Assembly: GCF_900110735.1 (NCBI RefSeq)
Contig: NZ_FOET01000005.1
Span: 62,001 to 126,000, forward strand
Direction of reading: 5' to 3'
From: Streptomyces radiopugnans
Lineage (GTDB): Bacteria; Actinomycetota; Actinomycetes; Streptomycetales; Streptomycetaceae
Length of the DNA stretch: 64,000 bases
Position numbers and translations under genes: made by a program. Numbering within the stretch: position 1 is the first letter of the stretch; each line of letters starts with the position of its first letter. The notes under the pieces were generated by a model that was given only the letters and a program-made list of their open reading frames with translations, made no database searches and was not told the origin of the DNA. Shown here piece by piece: positions 7,052-15,775 of the stretch.

Positions 7052-7953
7052 AGCCGCTCCAGCTGCCGCTCGGCCAGGGACCTGATGTCGCGCTCGGCGA
7101 TCGGCTTGGTGTCGTAGATCCAGATGTCCATCATGATGTCGCCGCGCTGGGCGATGGCCCGGGCCCGGTACATCGGGAGGTAACCGGGCCTGCGGTCGGG
7201 CCGGTCGAAGGTGTAGTAGCGGCCGTTGCCCGACCCCTTCAGCGCGGAGCCCTCGTTGCCCGCGTGGCTGTCGAAGGACATGTACGACTGCTGGTTCTCG
7301 GTGTGGTCGAGGGCGGACCGGCGCTTCTCCTCGCGGAACTGCACGAGCCTGACGCTCACCGTGCGCCGTGCGCTCGGACGCCAGGCCGCGGTCGCGATGC
7401 GGCGCAGGTTCTCGTCGGCCAGGTAGGTGAACATGCGGCTGGGACTCTCGAACTGCCGGGCGTAGCCGGACAGCGAGAGCCAGCCGTCCGACTCCGACTT
7501 CATCTCCGACTCGCGGGCTCCCTTGGGCCGGTCCAGGAGCAGCTTGCGCAGATCGCCGTCCGTGCGGACCCGCCGGTCCTCCTCGGCGGTGAGGGGCTCG
7601 GGCCCCTCGCCTTCGGGCAGCGGCTTCTTCGGGTACGACAGCTCCGCCTGGGACAGCGGGGGCAGCGGGGTGGGCGCGCGGTCGGCCTGGACGGTGTAGC
7701 CGCCCGCGAGTCCGCCGACGGTGCCGAGCAGGGCGGCGCAGGCCAGCAGCAGGGCCGTACGGCCGCGGTGGTGCGGCCGGTCCTGGACGTGCGCCGCGGG
7801 CGGCGCATCCGCCGGGGGCGGTGGCGGAGGGCCGGCCGGGAGGGCCTGCGCGGCCTCTGCTCCGGCCTCCGGCACGGGCGCGGCCTCCCGCGCGGGCTCG
7901 GGCTCGGGTACGGACTCGGGAGGTTCCGCCGGTCGCGGCGGGAGCGTGGACAT
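7048..7953 (-). CDS. Membrane-anchored secreted protein, paralogue 1 of 3
   Basis: 301 residues, first gene of a three-gene operon. A Pro/Glu/Ala-rich cytosolic N-terminus runs to about residue 65, followed by one transmembrane helix (ALLLACAALLGTVGGLAGGY) and an extracellular domain with GDLRKLLLDRPKGAR, WLSLSGYARQFESP and SVRLVQFREEKRR. The third gene has matching pieces (ATVGDYTGLYEKGD, SVHLLRFNSGAVASD), so the three descend from one ancestor. Tight translational coupling suggests they form a complex at the cell surface. Function unknown. Confidence 0.85.
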   Translation of the reverse strand: MSTLPPRPAEPPESVPEPEPAREAAPVPEAGAEAAQALPAGPPPPPPADAPPAAHVQDRPHHRGRTALLLACAALLGTVGGLAGGYTVQADRAPTPLPPLSQAELSYPKKPLPEGEGPEPLTAEEDRRVRTDGDLRKLLLDRPKGARESEMKSESDGWLSLSGYARQFESPSRMFTYLADENLRRIATAAWRPSARRTVSVRLVQFREEKRRSALDHTENQQSYMSFDSHAGNEGSALKGSGNGRYYTFDRPDRRPGYLPMYRARAIAQRGDIMMDIWIYDTKPIAERDIRSLAERQLERL

Positions 7954-8064
7954 GAGATCTCCTCACACGTTTGTCAGTTCGCTGACAAGACCGTGGGGGA
8001 GAAGGTTGTGCCCGCGCCGATCACGATCGGATTGCGGTACGCGCCAGGGACTACCGTGGTCCGC

Positions 8065-8436
8065 ATGGCAGCTGTGTCGAAGAAGCTCGTGATCAAGGTG
8101 ACGGCCGGGGCGGACGCGCCCGAGCGGTGCTCGCAGGCCTTCACGGTGGCGGCGGTGGCCGTGGCCAGCGGGGTGGAGGTGTCGCTCTGGCTGACCGGGG
8201 AGTCGGCGTGGTTCGCGCTGCCGGGCCGGGCGGCGGAGTTCGAACTGCCGCACTCCGCGCCGCTGCCCGAGCTGCTCGACGGCGTCCTGGCGGGCGGGCG
8301 GGTCACCCTGTGCACCCAGTGCGCGGCGCGGCGCGGGATCGAGGAGAAGGACGTGCTCGAGGGCGTCCGCATCGCTGGGGCCCAGGTGTTCGTCAGCGAG
8401 ATCACGGGCGAGGGCGTGCAGGCCCTCGTCTACTGA
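8065..8436 (+). CDS. DsrE/DsrF-like family protein
   Basis: 123 residues from ATG. The DsrE-like Rossmann-type fold is visible in KKLVIKVTAGADAPERCSQA, VAVASGVEVSLWLTGE, VTLCTQCAARRGI and GVRIAGAQVFV. The CTQC cysteines are at the position where sulfur-carrier DsrE/TusD proteins hold their reactive Cys. It is divergent from the three-gene operon and convergent with the DUF1416/sulfurtransferase genes, which suits a sulfur-related role, but no reaction can be assigned. Confidence 0.85.
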   Translation: MAAVSKKLVIKVTAGADAPERCSQAFTVAAVAVASGVEVSLWLTGESAWFALPGRAAEFELPHSAPLPELLDGVLAGGRVTLCTQCAARRGIEEKDVLEGVRIAGAQVFVSEITGEGVQALVY

Positions 8437-8486
8437 ACACCCACCGGATGCCCGCTCCCGTCCGGACGCCCGCGTCCGGACAGGAC

Positions 8487-8533
8487 GGAGGCCGTGCCCC
8501 GCGCAAGGTGTCCAACCCCGGGGCACGGCCTCC
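8487..8533. terminator. Bidirectional terminator between convergent genes
   Basis: Perfect 14-bp arms GGAGGCCGTGCCCC / GGGGCACGGCCTCC around a 19-nt loop, between the DsrE-like gene and the convergent DUF1416 gene. Confidence 0.85.
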
Positions 8534-8578
8534 ATACGTCATACGGCCGTCGGCGGCCGTCGTGCGGCCGTCACGCGG

Positions 8579-8866
8579 TCACACCGCGATGGGGACCTCC
8601 ACCAGGCCGCCCTGCTGGGCGACGACGGTGCGGTCCGCGCTGCCGCCCGGGACCAGGGCGCGCACGGTCCAGGTGCCCTCGGCGGCGTAGAAGCGGAACT
8701 GGCCGGTGGCGGAGGTGGGGACCTCGGCCGTGAACTCGCCGGTGCTGTCCAGCAGCCGGACGTACCCGGTGACGGGCTCGCCGCCGCGGGTCACCTGGCC
8801 CTGGATCGTCGTCTCACCGGGCTTGATGGAGGAGGCGTCGGGGCCGCCTGCCTGTGCTCCGCACAT
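8579..8866 (-). CDS. DUF1416 protein
   Basis: 95 residues starting MCGAQAGGPDASSIKPGETT, followed by GQVTRGGEPVTGYVRLLDST and GQFRFYAAEGTWTVRALVPG. This reads as a small transthyretin/CnaB-like beta-sandwich. DUF1416 genes characteristically follow the thiosulfate sulfurtransferase gene in actinobacteria, as here (55 nt downstream, same strand). The conserved Cys2 may take part in sulfur chemistry (inference). Confidence 0.9.
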   Translation of the reverse strand: MCGAQAGGPDASSIKPGETTIQGQVTRGGEPVTGYVRLLDSTGEFTAEVPTSATGQFRFYAAEGTWTVRALVPGGSADRTVVAQQGGLVEVPIAV

Positions 8867-8921
8867 GTCGGGTGCTCTTCCTTCCGGAACGAGGAGTTGG
8901 TGTGGCGGTGGAGCGGAGGGC

Positions 8922-9767
8922 TCAGGCGCTCTTGCCGTCGCCGAGCTCGATCGGCACGCCGACCAGCGAGCCGTACTCGGTCCAGGAGCCGTCGTAGTTC
9001 TTGACGTTCTCCTGGCCCAGCAGCTCGTGCAGGACGAACCAGGTGTGGGCGGAGCGCTCGCCGATGCGGCAGTAGGCGATGGTGTCCTTGGACAGGTCCA
9101 CACCCGCCTCCTGGTACAGCTCCTTCAGCTCCTCGTCGGACTTGAAGGTGCCGTCGTCGTTGGCCGACTTCGACCACGGGATGTTGCTGGCGGTCGGGAC
9201 GTGGCCCGGACGCTGCGACTGCTCCTGCGGCAGGTGGGCGGGGGCGAGCAGCTTGCCGCTGAACTCGTCGGGGGAGCGGACGTCCACCAGGTTCAGCTTG
9301 CCGATGGCCTCGACGACGTCGTCGCGGAAGGCGCGGATCGACTTGTCCTGCTCCTTGGCCTTGTACTCGGTCTTCGCGCGGGTGGGCACCTCGGAGACCA
9401 GCTCGCGGGCGTCCAGCTCCCACTTCTTGCGGCCGCCGTCGAGGAGCTTCACGTCCTGGTGGCCGTAGAGCTTGAAGTACCAGTAGGCGTAGGACGCGAA
9501 CCAGTTGTTGTTGCCGCCGTAGAGGACGACGGTGTCGTCGTTGGAGATGCCCTTCTCGGACAGCAGCTTCTCGAAGCCCGCCTGGTCGACGAAGTCACGG
9601 CGGACCGGGTCCTGGAGGTCGGTCTTCCAGTCGATCCGGACGGCGTTCCTGATGTGGTTCTTGTCGTAGGCCGAGGTGTCCTCGTCCACCTCGACGATGA
9701 CCACCTTGGGGTCGTCGATGTGGGCCTCGACCCAGTCGGCGTCGACCAGGACGTCACTGCGGCTCAT
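8922..9767 (-). CDS. Thiosulfate sulfurtransferase (two-domain rhodanese)
   Basis: 281 residues, the usual length for a tandem rhodanese. The N-terminal domain is non-catalytic, with LYGGNNNWFA where the active loop would be. The C-terminal domain has the active-site loop CRIGERS with its catalytic Cys. It transfers sulfane sulfur from thiosulfate to cyanide or thiols in the cytosol. The actinobacterial SseA/CysA-type sequence DVLVDADWVEAHIDDPKVVIVE supports the call. The ATG follows a GGAGGAGAGAC ribosome-binding site. A Cys-containing leader peptide lies 167 nt upstream, implying regulation by cysteine supply. Confidence 0.95.
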   Translation of the reverse strand: MSRSDVLVDADWVEAHIDDPKVVIVEVDEDTSAYDKNHIRNAVRIDWKTDLQDPVRRDFVDQAGFEKLLSEKGISNDDTVVLYGGNNNWFASYAYWYFKLYGHQDVKLLDGGRKKWELDARELVSEVPTRAKTEYKAKEQDKSIRAFRDDVVEAIGKLNLVDVRSPDEFSGKLLAPAHLPQEQSQRPGHVPTASNIPWSKSANDDGTFKSDEELKELYQEAGVDLSKDTIAYCRIGERSAHTWFVLHELLGQENVKNYDGSWTEYGSLVGVPIELGDGKSA

Positions 9768-9934
9768 GTCTCTCCTCCGGAGGGCAGGTACTACAGGGTG
9801 TGCGGTGCGGTGGACGTGCGTGCGGCGGCGCGGGGCGCCGACGGGCGCGCACGGGGCTGTACGCCGCGGTGGCGGGGGACAGCGGGGCGGTGTGCGGCTG
9901 CGGTCCGGGCTGCGAGGGCGCCGAGAGCCGGCCG

Positions 9935-10018
9935 TCAGACGACGGCGCGACAGAGCATGGCGGCGACACGGCAAAGATCGACTGCCCGTCGCTTCGTGAG
10001 ATCCGCCTGTCGCTTCAT
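9935..10018 (-). CDS. Cys-containing leader peptide upstream of the sulfurtransferase
   Basis: A 27-residue ORF from ATG: MKRQADLTKRR, then AVDLCRVAAMLCRAVV and stop. The DLCRVA...LCR pattern matches the small 'putative leader peptide' family found upstream of sulfur-metabolism genes in Streptomyces, so I regard it as real in spite of its size. It lies 167 nt before the sulfurtransferase start on the same strand. By analogy with Cys-rich uORFs in mycobacteria, slow translation at its Cys/Arg codons when cysteine is scarce could control downstream expression. An AT-rich patch at 10062-10077 upstream probably holds the promoter. Confidence 0.82.
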   Translation of the reverse strand: MKRQADLTKRRAVDLCRVAAMLCRAVV

Positions 10019-10215
10019 GGGGCCGATCGTAGGGACGGAGGGGCGGGCGTGTCACCGTAGTTCCATATTATGAGAAAGCAGCGCCCGGAATGTGAGATGA
10101 AGGGGGAGTCGGGGAGCCCGTCCGGACGGACGTGCGGATGTCCGGGAGGGGATTTCTGAGAGGCGGACGCGGACGTCTCGGAGAGTGGACGGACCGGGCG
10201 GTCCGCGAACGGCAC

Positions 10216-10259
10216 GGTGCCGGCCGGGTGCCGGTCGGGTGCCGGTCGGGCGCCGGCCG
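10216..10259. repeat. Four tandem 11-bp repeats
   Basis: Units GGTGCCGGCCG, GGTGCCGGTCG, GGTGCCGGTCG, GGCGCCGGCCG follow one another directly, just past the stop of the LmeA-type gene (minus strand). GC-rich and self-complementary; they may serve as a terminator or be slippage products. The rest of the gene-free stretch 10019-10267 shows no other gene. Confidence 0.6.
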
Positions 10260-10267
10260 GTGAGGCG

Positions 10268-10954
10268 TCAGCCGGCCAGGTTCACGTTCGAGCCGCCCAG
10301 GTGCAGCACGACGCCCTTCTCGTCCACCTCCGCCTTCTCCAGCTTCAGCCCCGCGGGAAGGCCGGTGATCTCCAGCTTCCGGTCTATCTGCGCCCGCACG
10401 ACGTCCTCGGCCACGGGCAGGTCGGGGAGGTCCTCGGCGTGCAGCGCGACGGTGTCGCCGTCCTCCACCTCGACCGAGCTGTGCAGGGTGAGCTCCACGA
10501 GGGTCAGGTTCACATCCAGTCTGACCTGGTTCCTCGCGGCCCGCTCCGCGCCCGCGTAGGCGAGGGAGGCGCCCTTCGTGCCCGCCTCGGTCAGGTCCTG
10601 GTAGCTGATCCGCGCGCTGCCGGCGGCGCGGTCGGCGACGGCGGAGGAGAAGTTGTCCTCCAGCCGCACGTCGCTGAGGCGCACGTCCACCTCGGTGACG
10701 TCCACGTCGCGTCCGCCGACCTGGACCGTCAGCCCGTTCATCGTGGCGTCCACCGACTCCAGCTCCTTGCCCACGACCTGGGTCAGGAAGGGGAAGCCGT
10801 GGATCTCCACGGCGGGCCGCTCGTTCAGGCCCCTGGAACTCTGGACCTTCTCGGCGACCTTGTCCTCGGCGAGGTTCACCGCCAGCCGGTCGGCGCCTAC
10901 GAACAGGCCGCCGAAGAGGACGAGAAGTCCCAGCAGGGCTTTCAGTGCGCGCAT
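10268..10954 (-). CDS. LmeA/DUF2993-family phospholipid-binding protein
   Basis: 228 residues. The N-terminal signal/anchor (MRALKALLGLLVLFGGLFVG) exports the protein or holds it at the outer face of the membrane. The DUF2993 body includes RPAVEIHGFPFLTQV, VDATMNGLTVQVGGRDV, VDVRLSDVRL and the terminal HLGGSNVNLAG. In mycobacteria the family member LmeA binds phospholipid and supports lipomannan elongation; the role in Streptomyces is inferred. No clear partner gene is adjacent. Confidence 0.9.
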   Translation of the reverse strand: MRALKALLGLLVLFGGLFVGADRLAVNLAEDKVAEKVQSSRGLNERPAVEIHGFPFLTQVVGKELESVDATMNGLTVQVGGRDVDVTEVDVRLSDVRLEDNFSSAVADRAAGSARISYQDLTEAGTKGASLAYAGAERAARNQVRLDVNLTLVELTLHSSVEVEDGDTVALHAEDLPDLPVAEDVVRAQIDRKLEITGLPAGLKLEKAEVDEKGVVLHLGGSNVNLAG

Positions 10955-11189
10955 CGTGGTGGTCCCCCCAGGGTGGCCGGGTGCGGTCGGGTCGGTCGGA
11001 CTGTTCGCGCTGATCGGTCCGGTCCGGTCGGTCCGGGCCGATCGGACCTGGCTGATCGGGCTGCTCGGTTTGATCGACGCCGACAGAAGCCGATCGGGTT
11101 CCGGCGAGCCTAACCCGCGGTGCCCCGCGACAGTTCCGCACCACGGGCCGTGCGGGGCCGCGCCGGGTCCCGCCCGGCGCGGCGCGGCC
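10955..11189. other. Gene-free stretch with GGTCGG-type low complexity
   Basis: Contains many short GGTCGG/GATCGG variants around 10980-11070 and the upstream region of the LmeA-type gene. No gene, RNA structure or convincing operator was seen. Confidence 0.4.
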
Positions 11190-12341
11190 CTACGCCAGCG
11201 CCCTGCCGAGCAGGTAGACCGCCGGCACGGCGGCGGTCAGCGGCAGCGCCACACCGGCCGTCATGTGGACGAAGCGGGAGGGGAAGTCGTAGCTCGCCAC
11301 CCGCAGCCCGATCAGTGCGCACACCCCGGCCGCCGCCCCCAGCACCGCGCCGGAGCCGCCCAGGGAGGTGAACTCCCCGGCCGCGACACCCGCGCCCGCG
11401 GCGGCCGACAGCGACACGACCACGGAGACCGCCTGCGGCAGCGGCAGCGCCCGGGCGAGCGCGGCGGCCGCCACGGCGAGCGCGCCGACCGTCACCGCGT
11501 CGGGCTCGGCGGCCAGATGGCCGGCGGCGATCACGGTGAGGGCGGTGGAGGTGACCCCGGCCGTCAGGGCGTACAGGCGCTCGTCGGGCGAGGAGTGGTT
11601 GCGCAGCTGGAGGACGAGGACGAACAGGACCCACACCCCGAGCGTGCCGATGACGACGGCCGAGGCGTTCCCGGCGCCGAGCGCCAGCAGGGCGACGTCC
11701 GCGGTGACGCCCGCCAGGAAGGCCAGCGCGATGCCCTGCCGCGCCGGCCACATGCCGTTGAGCCGGAACCAGCCCGCGGCCGTGACCGCCTGGAGCAGCA
11801 CCACGGCGACCGCAGACACCGGGCGGGAGACCTGGACGGTGGCCGCGAGCAGTACGGCCAGGAGGGCGGTGAGGGCGGCGGGCGCCAGGCCCGGCGCGAT
11901 GATCGGGCTGCCGGTACGCCGCGGAGCGGCGGAGGGGGTCTCGGCGGTGGAAGCGGCGGCCGGGGCCTCGGTGGTGGCGGTGGCCGCCGCGCCCGGCGCG
12001 GCGGCCGCGCCGTCCCGCTCCGGGGGCAGGGGCCCGGGGCCGGGGTGGTGGGGCGGCGCGGGGACGTCGGGGACGCCGTACGGGTCCTGGCCCGGGGCGG
12101 CGTACGGGCCGGGCTGCTGGTACTGGCCGTACTGCTCGTACTGGCCGTACTGCTCGGGCCGGTGGCCGTACCCGCCGTACGCCTCCTGCCCGCCGTACTC
12201 GCCGTACTCGCCGTACTCGCCGTACGCGGGGCCTGCGGGGGCGGCCGAGGAGTCGTGGCCGTGGCCGTGACCGTGGTCGTAGCCGTAGGGGCCGGGCTGC
12301 GAGCCGTACGGCTGCCGGGGCGGGTACTGCTGGTCGGTCAT
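11190..12341 (-). CDS. Polytopic membrane protein with Tyr/Gly/Gln-rich tail
   Basis: 383 residues. Residues 1-140 are low complexity: DQQYPPRQPYG, a GHGHGHGHD His-rich stretch, then short YGEYGEYGEY and QYGQYEQYGQY repeats. The rest is hydrophobic with about 8 membrane helices (ALTALLAVLLAATVQVS, IGTLGVWVLFVLVLQL and others). The disordered N-terminus is presumably cytosolic. The ATG overlaps the stop of the MoaD-like gene (ATGA), so the two are co-translated. No transporter family is recognised; I recall it as a conserved Streptomyces membrane protein of unknown role. Confidence 0.85.
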   Translation of the reverse strand: MTDQQYPPRQPYGSQPGPYGYDHGHGHGHDSSAAPAGPAYGEYGEYGEYGGQEAYGGYGHRPEQYGQYEQYGQYQQPGPYAAPGQDPYGVPDVPAPPHHPGPGPLPPERDGAAAAPGAAATATTEAPAAASTAETPSAAPRRTGSPIIAPGLAPAALTALLAVLLAATVQVSRPVSAVAVVLLQAVTAAGWFRLNGMWPARQGIALAFLAGVTADVALLALGAGNASAVVIGTLGVWVLFVLVLQLRNHSSPDERLYALTAGVTSTALTVIAAGHLAAEPDAVTVGALAVAAAALARALPLPQAVSVVVSLSAAAGAGVAAGEFTSLGGSGAVLGAAAGVCALIGLRVASYDFPSRFVHMTAGVALPLTAAVPAVYLLGRALA

Positions 12342-12604
12342 CTGGAGCCTCCCGCGAAGGGGGGAAGCACCTCGACGGTGCCGCCCTCGGTCAGTCGGAC
12401 GAGTCGGTGGTCGCGCTTGCCGACCGGTTCGCCGTCCACCAGGAAGGAGCACAGGCCCAGCACCCGGTCGAAGTCCGGCCGGCCGGCGTGCCGCAGGCGC
12501 GCCTCGGCCAGCGCTTCGGCCAGTGTGTGGGCCTCGTATCTCTCCTCGGTGATCCCGGCGGCGGCCTTGGCCGCGGCCCAGTAGCGGATCATGCCGCTCG
12601 GCAT
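12338..12604 (-). CDS. MoaD/ThiS-like ubiquitin-fold sulfur carrier
   Basis: 88 residues with a beta-grasp fold: MIRYWAAAKAAAGITEERY, CSFLVDGEPVGKRDHRLV, GGTVEVLPPFAGG. Sulfur carriers of this family are activated at a C-terminal Gly-Gly and pass sulfur in molybdopterin, thiamine or cysteine synthesis. Here the Gly-Gly is followed by Ser-Arg before the stop, so it would need trimming, as in some CysO/ubiquitin-like precursors, or it acts differently. The Ser-Arg codons lie in the overlap with the membrane-protein gene. Confidence 0.88.
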   Translation of the reverse strand: MPSGMIRYWAAAKAAAGITEERYEAHTLAEALAEARLRHAGRPDFDRVLGLCSFLVDGEPVGKRDHRLVRLTEGGTVEVLPPFAGGSR

Positions 12605-12616
12605 CGTGTGTCCCTC

Positions 12617-13630
12617 TCAGCCGTCCGTCGTGCCGCCACCATGATGGCGCGGCGCCCGCCCGGCCCGCGCCGTCGCCCAGGAGGCGATCCGCTCCAGCAG
12701 CTCCGGGGGCGCGGCGTTCTCGGCGTGTCCGAAGCCGCGCTCGATCCACAGCTCCGTGTACGCCGGGTCGGCGGCGTCGAGCAGCGAGTACGGGTGGTCC
12801 AGCGGGAAGTAGGCGTCCCGGTCGCCGTGCACCACCAGCAGCGGGGTCGGGGCGATCAGCGGTGCGGCCTCCACCGGCGACAGCGGCACCGGGTCCCAGT
12901 CCCGGTGGTGGATGCGGGTGCGCAGTCCGTAGCGGGAGACCAGGCGCCCGGCGGGGTGCTGGATCGCCCAGTGGACCCGCCGCATGGCCGGGGTGCCCCG
13001 GTAGTACCAGCGGGCGGGGGCGCTCACGGCGACGACCGCATCGGTGTGTGCGTCCGTGCGCCCCCGGTGCATCCTGTGCGCTGAGTCACCGGGGCCGGCC
13101 CCGCCGTCCGGACCGGCACCGTGCGCCGTGCCGGCCGGCTCCGCCCGGCAGAGCGCCGCGTGCCGCAGCACCACCGAGCCGCCCATCGAGAAGCCCGCCG
13201 TCACCACCGCGGAGTGCCCCAGCGAACGCGCCCAGCGCACCGCCGCGGCGAGGTCGAGCACCTCCCGGTCGCCGACCGTGGAGCGCCCGCCCGAACGGCC
13301 GTGCCCGCGGAAGGAGAACGTGATCACGTCCGCATGCCGGGCGAAGACCTGTGACACTCGTCGCACCGCGGGCCGCTCCAGCGAGCCGGTGAAACCGTGC
13401 GCGACGACGATCGCCAGGCCCCGCCCGGCGGCCCGTGCCGCGCCCTCGTCCCGGCCCGCGGAACTCCCGTCGCGGGGCTGGTAGCAGGCGTCTATGCCCA
13501 CCCCGTCGTCGGTCCGCAGCCGTGTCCGCAGGGGCGTGCGCGAAGGCGCCCGCTCCCCCGTGCGCCCGGCACCCTGGGTGACCGTTCCGCCACGGAAAAG
13601 TCCCTCCGCGCCCTCCGCGTCCTCGCTCAT
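12617..13630 (-). CDS. Alpha/beta hydrolase
   Basis: 337 residues. Catalytic elements are the oxyanion segment VVAHGFTGS, the nucleophile elbow GFSMGG (Ser about 148), the acid in HGDRDAYFP and the His in RGFGHAENA. The family resembles serine aminopeptidase S33/acylglycerol-lipase-type enzymes. The residue 165-200 insert is Gly/Ala/His-rich and probably disordered. Cytosolic, no signal peptide. It lies 12 nt upstream of the MoaD-like gene on the same strand and diverges from glnR. Substrate unknown. Confidence 0.9.
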   Translation of the reverse strand: MSEDAEGAEGLFRGGTVTQGAGRTGERAPSRTPLRTRLRTDDGVGIDACYQPRDGSSAGRDEGAARAAGRGLAIVVAHGFTGSLERPAVRRVSQVFARHADVITFSFRGHGRSGGRSTVGDREVLDLAAAVRWARSLGHSAVVTAGFSMGGSVVLRHAALCRAEPAGTAHGAGPDGGAGPGDSAHRMHRGRTDAHTDAVVAVSAPARWYYRGTPAMRRVHWAIQHPAGRLVSRYGLRTRIHHRDWDPVPLSPVEAAPLIAPTPLLVVHGDRDAYFPLDHPYSLLDAADPAYTELWIERGFGHAENAAPPELLERIASWATARAGRAPRHHGGGTTDG

Positions 13631-13755
13631 GTGGGATATTGTCGATGACGAGAAGGATCCGGGCAGCGCCGCCCCCGGGTCCTTTCGTGCTTTCGGAGCG
13701 CAGTACGAAGCAGTGCCGCCACACGCCCCACGGGGCCGGGGAAGGACTCGACGTC

Positions 13756-14568
13756 ATGAGCTCGCTACTCCTGCTGACCAACGCCCTCCAGCCATCGACC
13801 GAAGTCCTGCCCGCGCTCGGCCTGCTGCTGCACAACGTCCGTGTGGCCCCGGCCGAGGGCCCGGCGCTGGTGGACACCCCCGGCGCCGACGTCGTCCTGA
13901 TCGACGGCCGCCGCGATCTGCCTCAGGTGCGCTCCCTGTGCCAGCTGCTGCGCTCCACGGGGCCGGGCTGCCCGCTGATCCTGGTGGTCACCGAGGGCGG
14001 CCTCGCGGCCGTCACCGCCGAGTGGGGCGTGGACGACGTCCTGCTGGACACCGCGGGGCCGGCCGAGGTCGAGGCACGGCTGCGGCTGGCCACCGGGCGG
14101 CGGCAGATCGCCGGCGACGACGGCCCGGCGGAGATCCGCACCGGCGACCTGTCGGTGGACGAGGCCACCTACAGCGCCAAACTCAAGGGACGCGTACTCG
14201 ATCTGACCTTCAAGGAGTTCGAGCTGCTGAAGTACCTGGCGCAGCACCCCGGCCGGGTGTTCACCAGGGCGCAGCTCCTCCAGGAGGTGTGGGGCTACGA
14301 CTACTTCGGCGGCACCCGGACCGTCGACGTCCACGTACGGCGGCTGCGGGCCAAGCTCGGCCCGGAGCACGAGTCGCTGATCGGGACCGTGCGCAACGTC
14401 GGATACCGCTTCGTGCTGCCGGAGAAGAAGGAGCCGACCGCCGAGGAGCGCAAGGCGCGCAAGGACGCGAAGGCGACCGTGGACGCCGCCGAGAGGATGG
14501 CGCAGGACGCGGCGAACGGCGTGGCCGGGGACGGGCGGAAGACCGCCGCTCGCCGGGGAGGGAACTGA
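13756..14568 (+). CDS. glnR: Global nitrogen regulator GlnR
   Basis: 270 residues, OmpR-type orphan response regulator. The receiver domain (1-120) starts [20 protein letters not shown] and includes Asp50 (VVLIDGRRD). In GlnR this Asp stabilises the homodimer and is not phosphorylated. The winged helix (about 130-225) contains [40 protein letters not shown] and [10 protein letters not shown]. Sequence agreement with Streptomyces GlnR is very high, so the assignment is firm. It activates or represses genes of ammonium assimilation, nitrate/nitrite and urea use. A charged Lys/Ala-rich tail of about 45 residues follows. No kinase gene is adjacent, as expected. Confidence 0.97.
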   Translation: MSSLLLLTNALQPSTEVLPALGLLLHNVRVAPAEGPALVDTPGADVVLIDGRRDLPQVRSLCQLLRSTGPGCPLILVVTEGGLAAVTAEWGVDDVLLDTAGPAEVEARLRLATGRRQIAGDDGPAEIRTGDLSVDEATYSAKLKGRVLDLTFKEFELLKYLAQHPGRVFTRAQLLQEVWGYDYFGGTRTVDVHVRRLRAKLGPEHESLIGTVRNVGYRFVLPEKKEPTAEERKARKDAKATVDAAERMAQDAANGVAGDGRKTAARRGGN

Positions 14569-14591
14569 GTCGGCGCGCGTAGACTTCCGCT

Positions 14592-15617
14592 GTGGCGAAG
14601 GTGACGCGGGACGATGTGGCGAGACTGGCGGGTACGTCGACCGCGGTCGTCAGTTATGTGATAAACGACGGGCCGCGGCCGGTCGCGCCGGCGACCCGCG
14701 AGCGCGTGCTCGCCGCGATCAAGGAGCTGGGGTACCGGCCGGACCGGGTCGCGCAGGCGATGGCGTCGCGGCGCACCGACCTGATAGGGCTGATCGTCCC
14801 CGACGCCCGGCAGCCGTTCTTCGCGGAGATGGCGCACGCGGTCGAACAGGCCGCCGCCGACCGCGGGAAGATGGTGCTCGTCGGCAACTCCGACTACCTC
14901 GACGAGCGCGAGGTGCACTACCTGCGGGCCTTCCTCGGCATGCGGGTCTCGGGCCTGATCCTGATCAGCCAGGGCCCCAGTGAGCGCGCCGCCGCCGAGA
15001 TAGAGGCGTGGGACGCGCGCGTGGTGCTGCTGCACCGCAGGCCCGAGGCGATCGACGACGTGGCCGTCGTCCTCGACGACATCGGCGGCGCGCAGATGGT
15101 CACCCGGCACCTGCTGGAGCACGGCCACGAGTACGTGGCCTGCCTGGGCGGCGTGGAGTCCACCCCCGCCTACGGGGACCCGGTGACCGACCACGTGGAG
15201 GGCTGGCGCCGGGCGATGAAGGAGGCCGGCCGCTCCACCGACGGCCGTCTCTTCCAGGCCCCCTACAACCGCTACGACACCTACCGCGTCGCCCTCGACC
15301 TGCTCGCCGGCCCCGACCGGCCGCCCGCGCTGGTGTGCGCCACCGACGACCAGGCCATCGGCGTGCTGCGCGCCGCCCGCGAGCTGGGCCTGGACGTGCC
15401 CGGCGAACTGGCGGTGGCCGGGTTCGACGACGTCAAGGAGGCGGCGCTGACCGATCCGCCGCTGACCACGGTGGGCTCGGACCGCGAGGCGATGGCCCGC
15501 GCGGCGGTGGACCTGGTGCTGGACGACGGGGTGCGGGCGACGGGGTCGCGGCGCGAGCGCGTGCGCCAGTTCCCGTCGGGGCTGGTGGTGCGCCGCTCCT
15601 GCGGGTGCGGCGGCTAG
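14592..15617 (+). CDS. LacI-family transcriptional regulator
   Basis: 341 residues from GTG. The N-terminal LacI helix-turn-helix ([20 protein letters not shown]) and hinge helix are followed by a periplasmic-binding-protein-like effector domain ([60 protein letters not shown]). A C-terminal CGCGG is unusual and could bind metal or form disulfides. It probably represses a sugar-use gene set, but no sugar operon is adjacent, so the target is not evident. Confidence 0.93.
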   Translation: MAKVTRDDVARLAGTSTAVVSYVINDGPRPVAPATRERVLAAIKELGYRPDRVAQAMASRRTDLIGLIVPDARQPFFAEMAHAVEQAAADRGKMVLVGNSDYLDEREVHYLRAFLGMRVSGLILISQGPSERAAAEIEAWDARVVLLHRRPEAIDDVAVVLDDIGGAQMVTRHLLEHGHEYVACLGGVESTPAYGDPVTDHVEGWRRAMKEAGRSTDGRLFQAPYNRYDTYRVALDLLAGPDRPPALVCATDDQAIGVLRAARELGLDVPGELAVAGFDDVKEAALTDPPLTTVGSDREAMARAAVDLVLDDGVRATGSRRERVRQFPSGLVVRRSCGCGG

Positions 15618-15775
15618 ACGGGAGCCGGCGGGGGTCCCGGCCGGACTCCGGTCCCCGGGCTCCGGTCCGCGGGGCTCCGGTCCGCGGGGCTTCGGAGGAT
15701 CCCCGGGGACGGTTCTTCCCCGGGTTTCAGCCCGCCCTCATGAAGTTCTCATTCCGGGCGCGCACGGTTGTGTGC

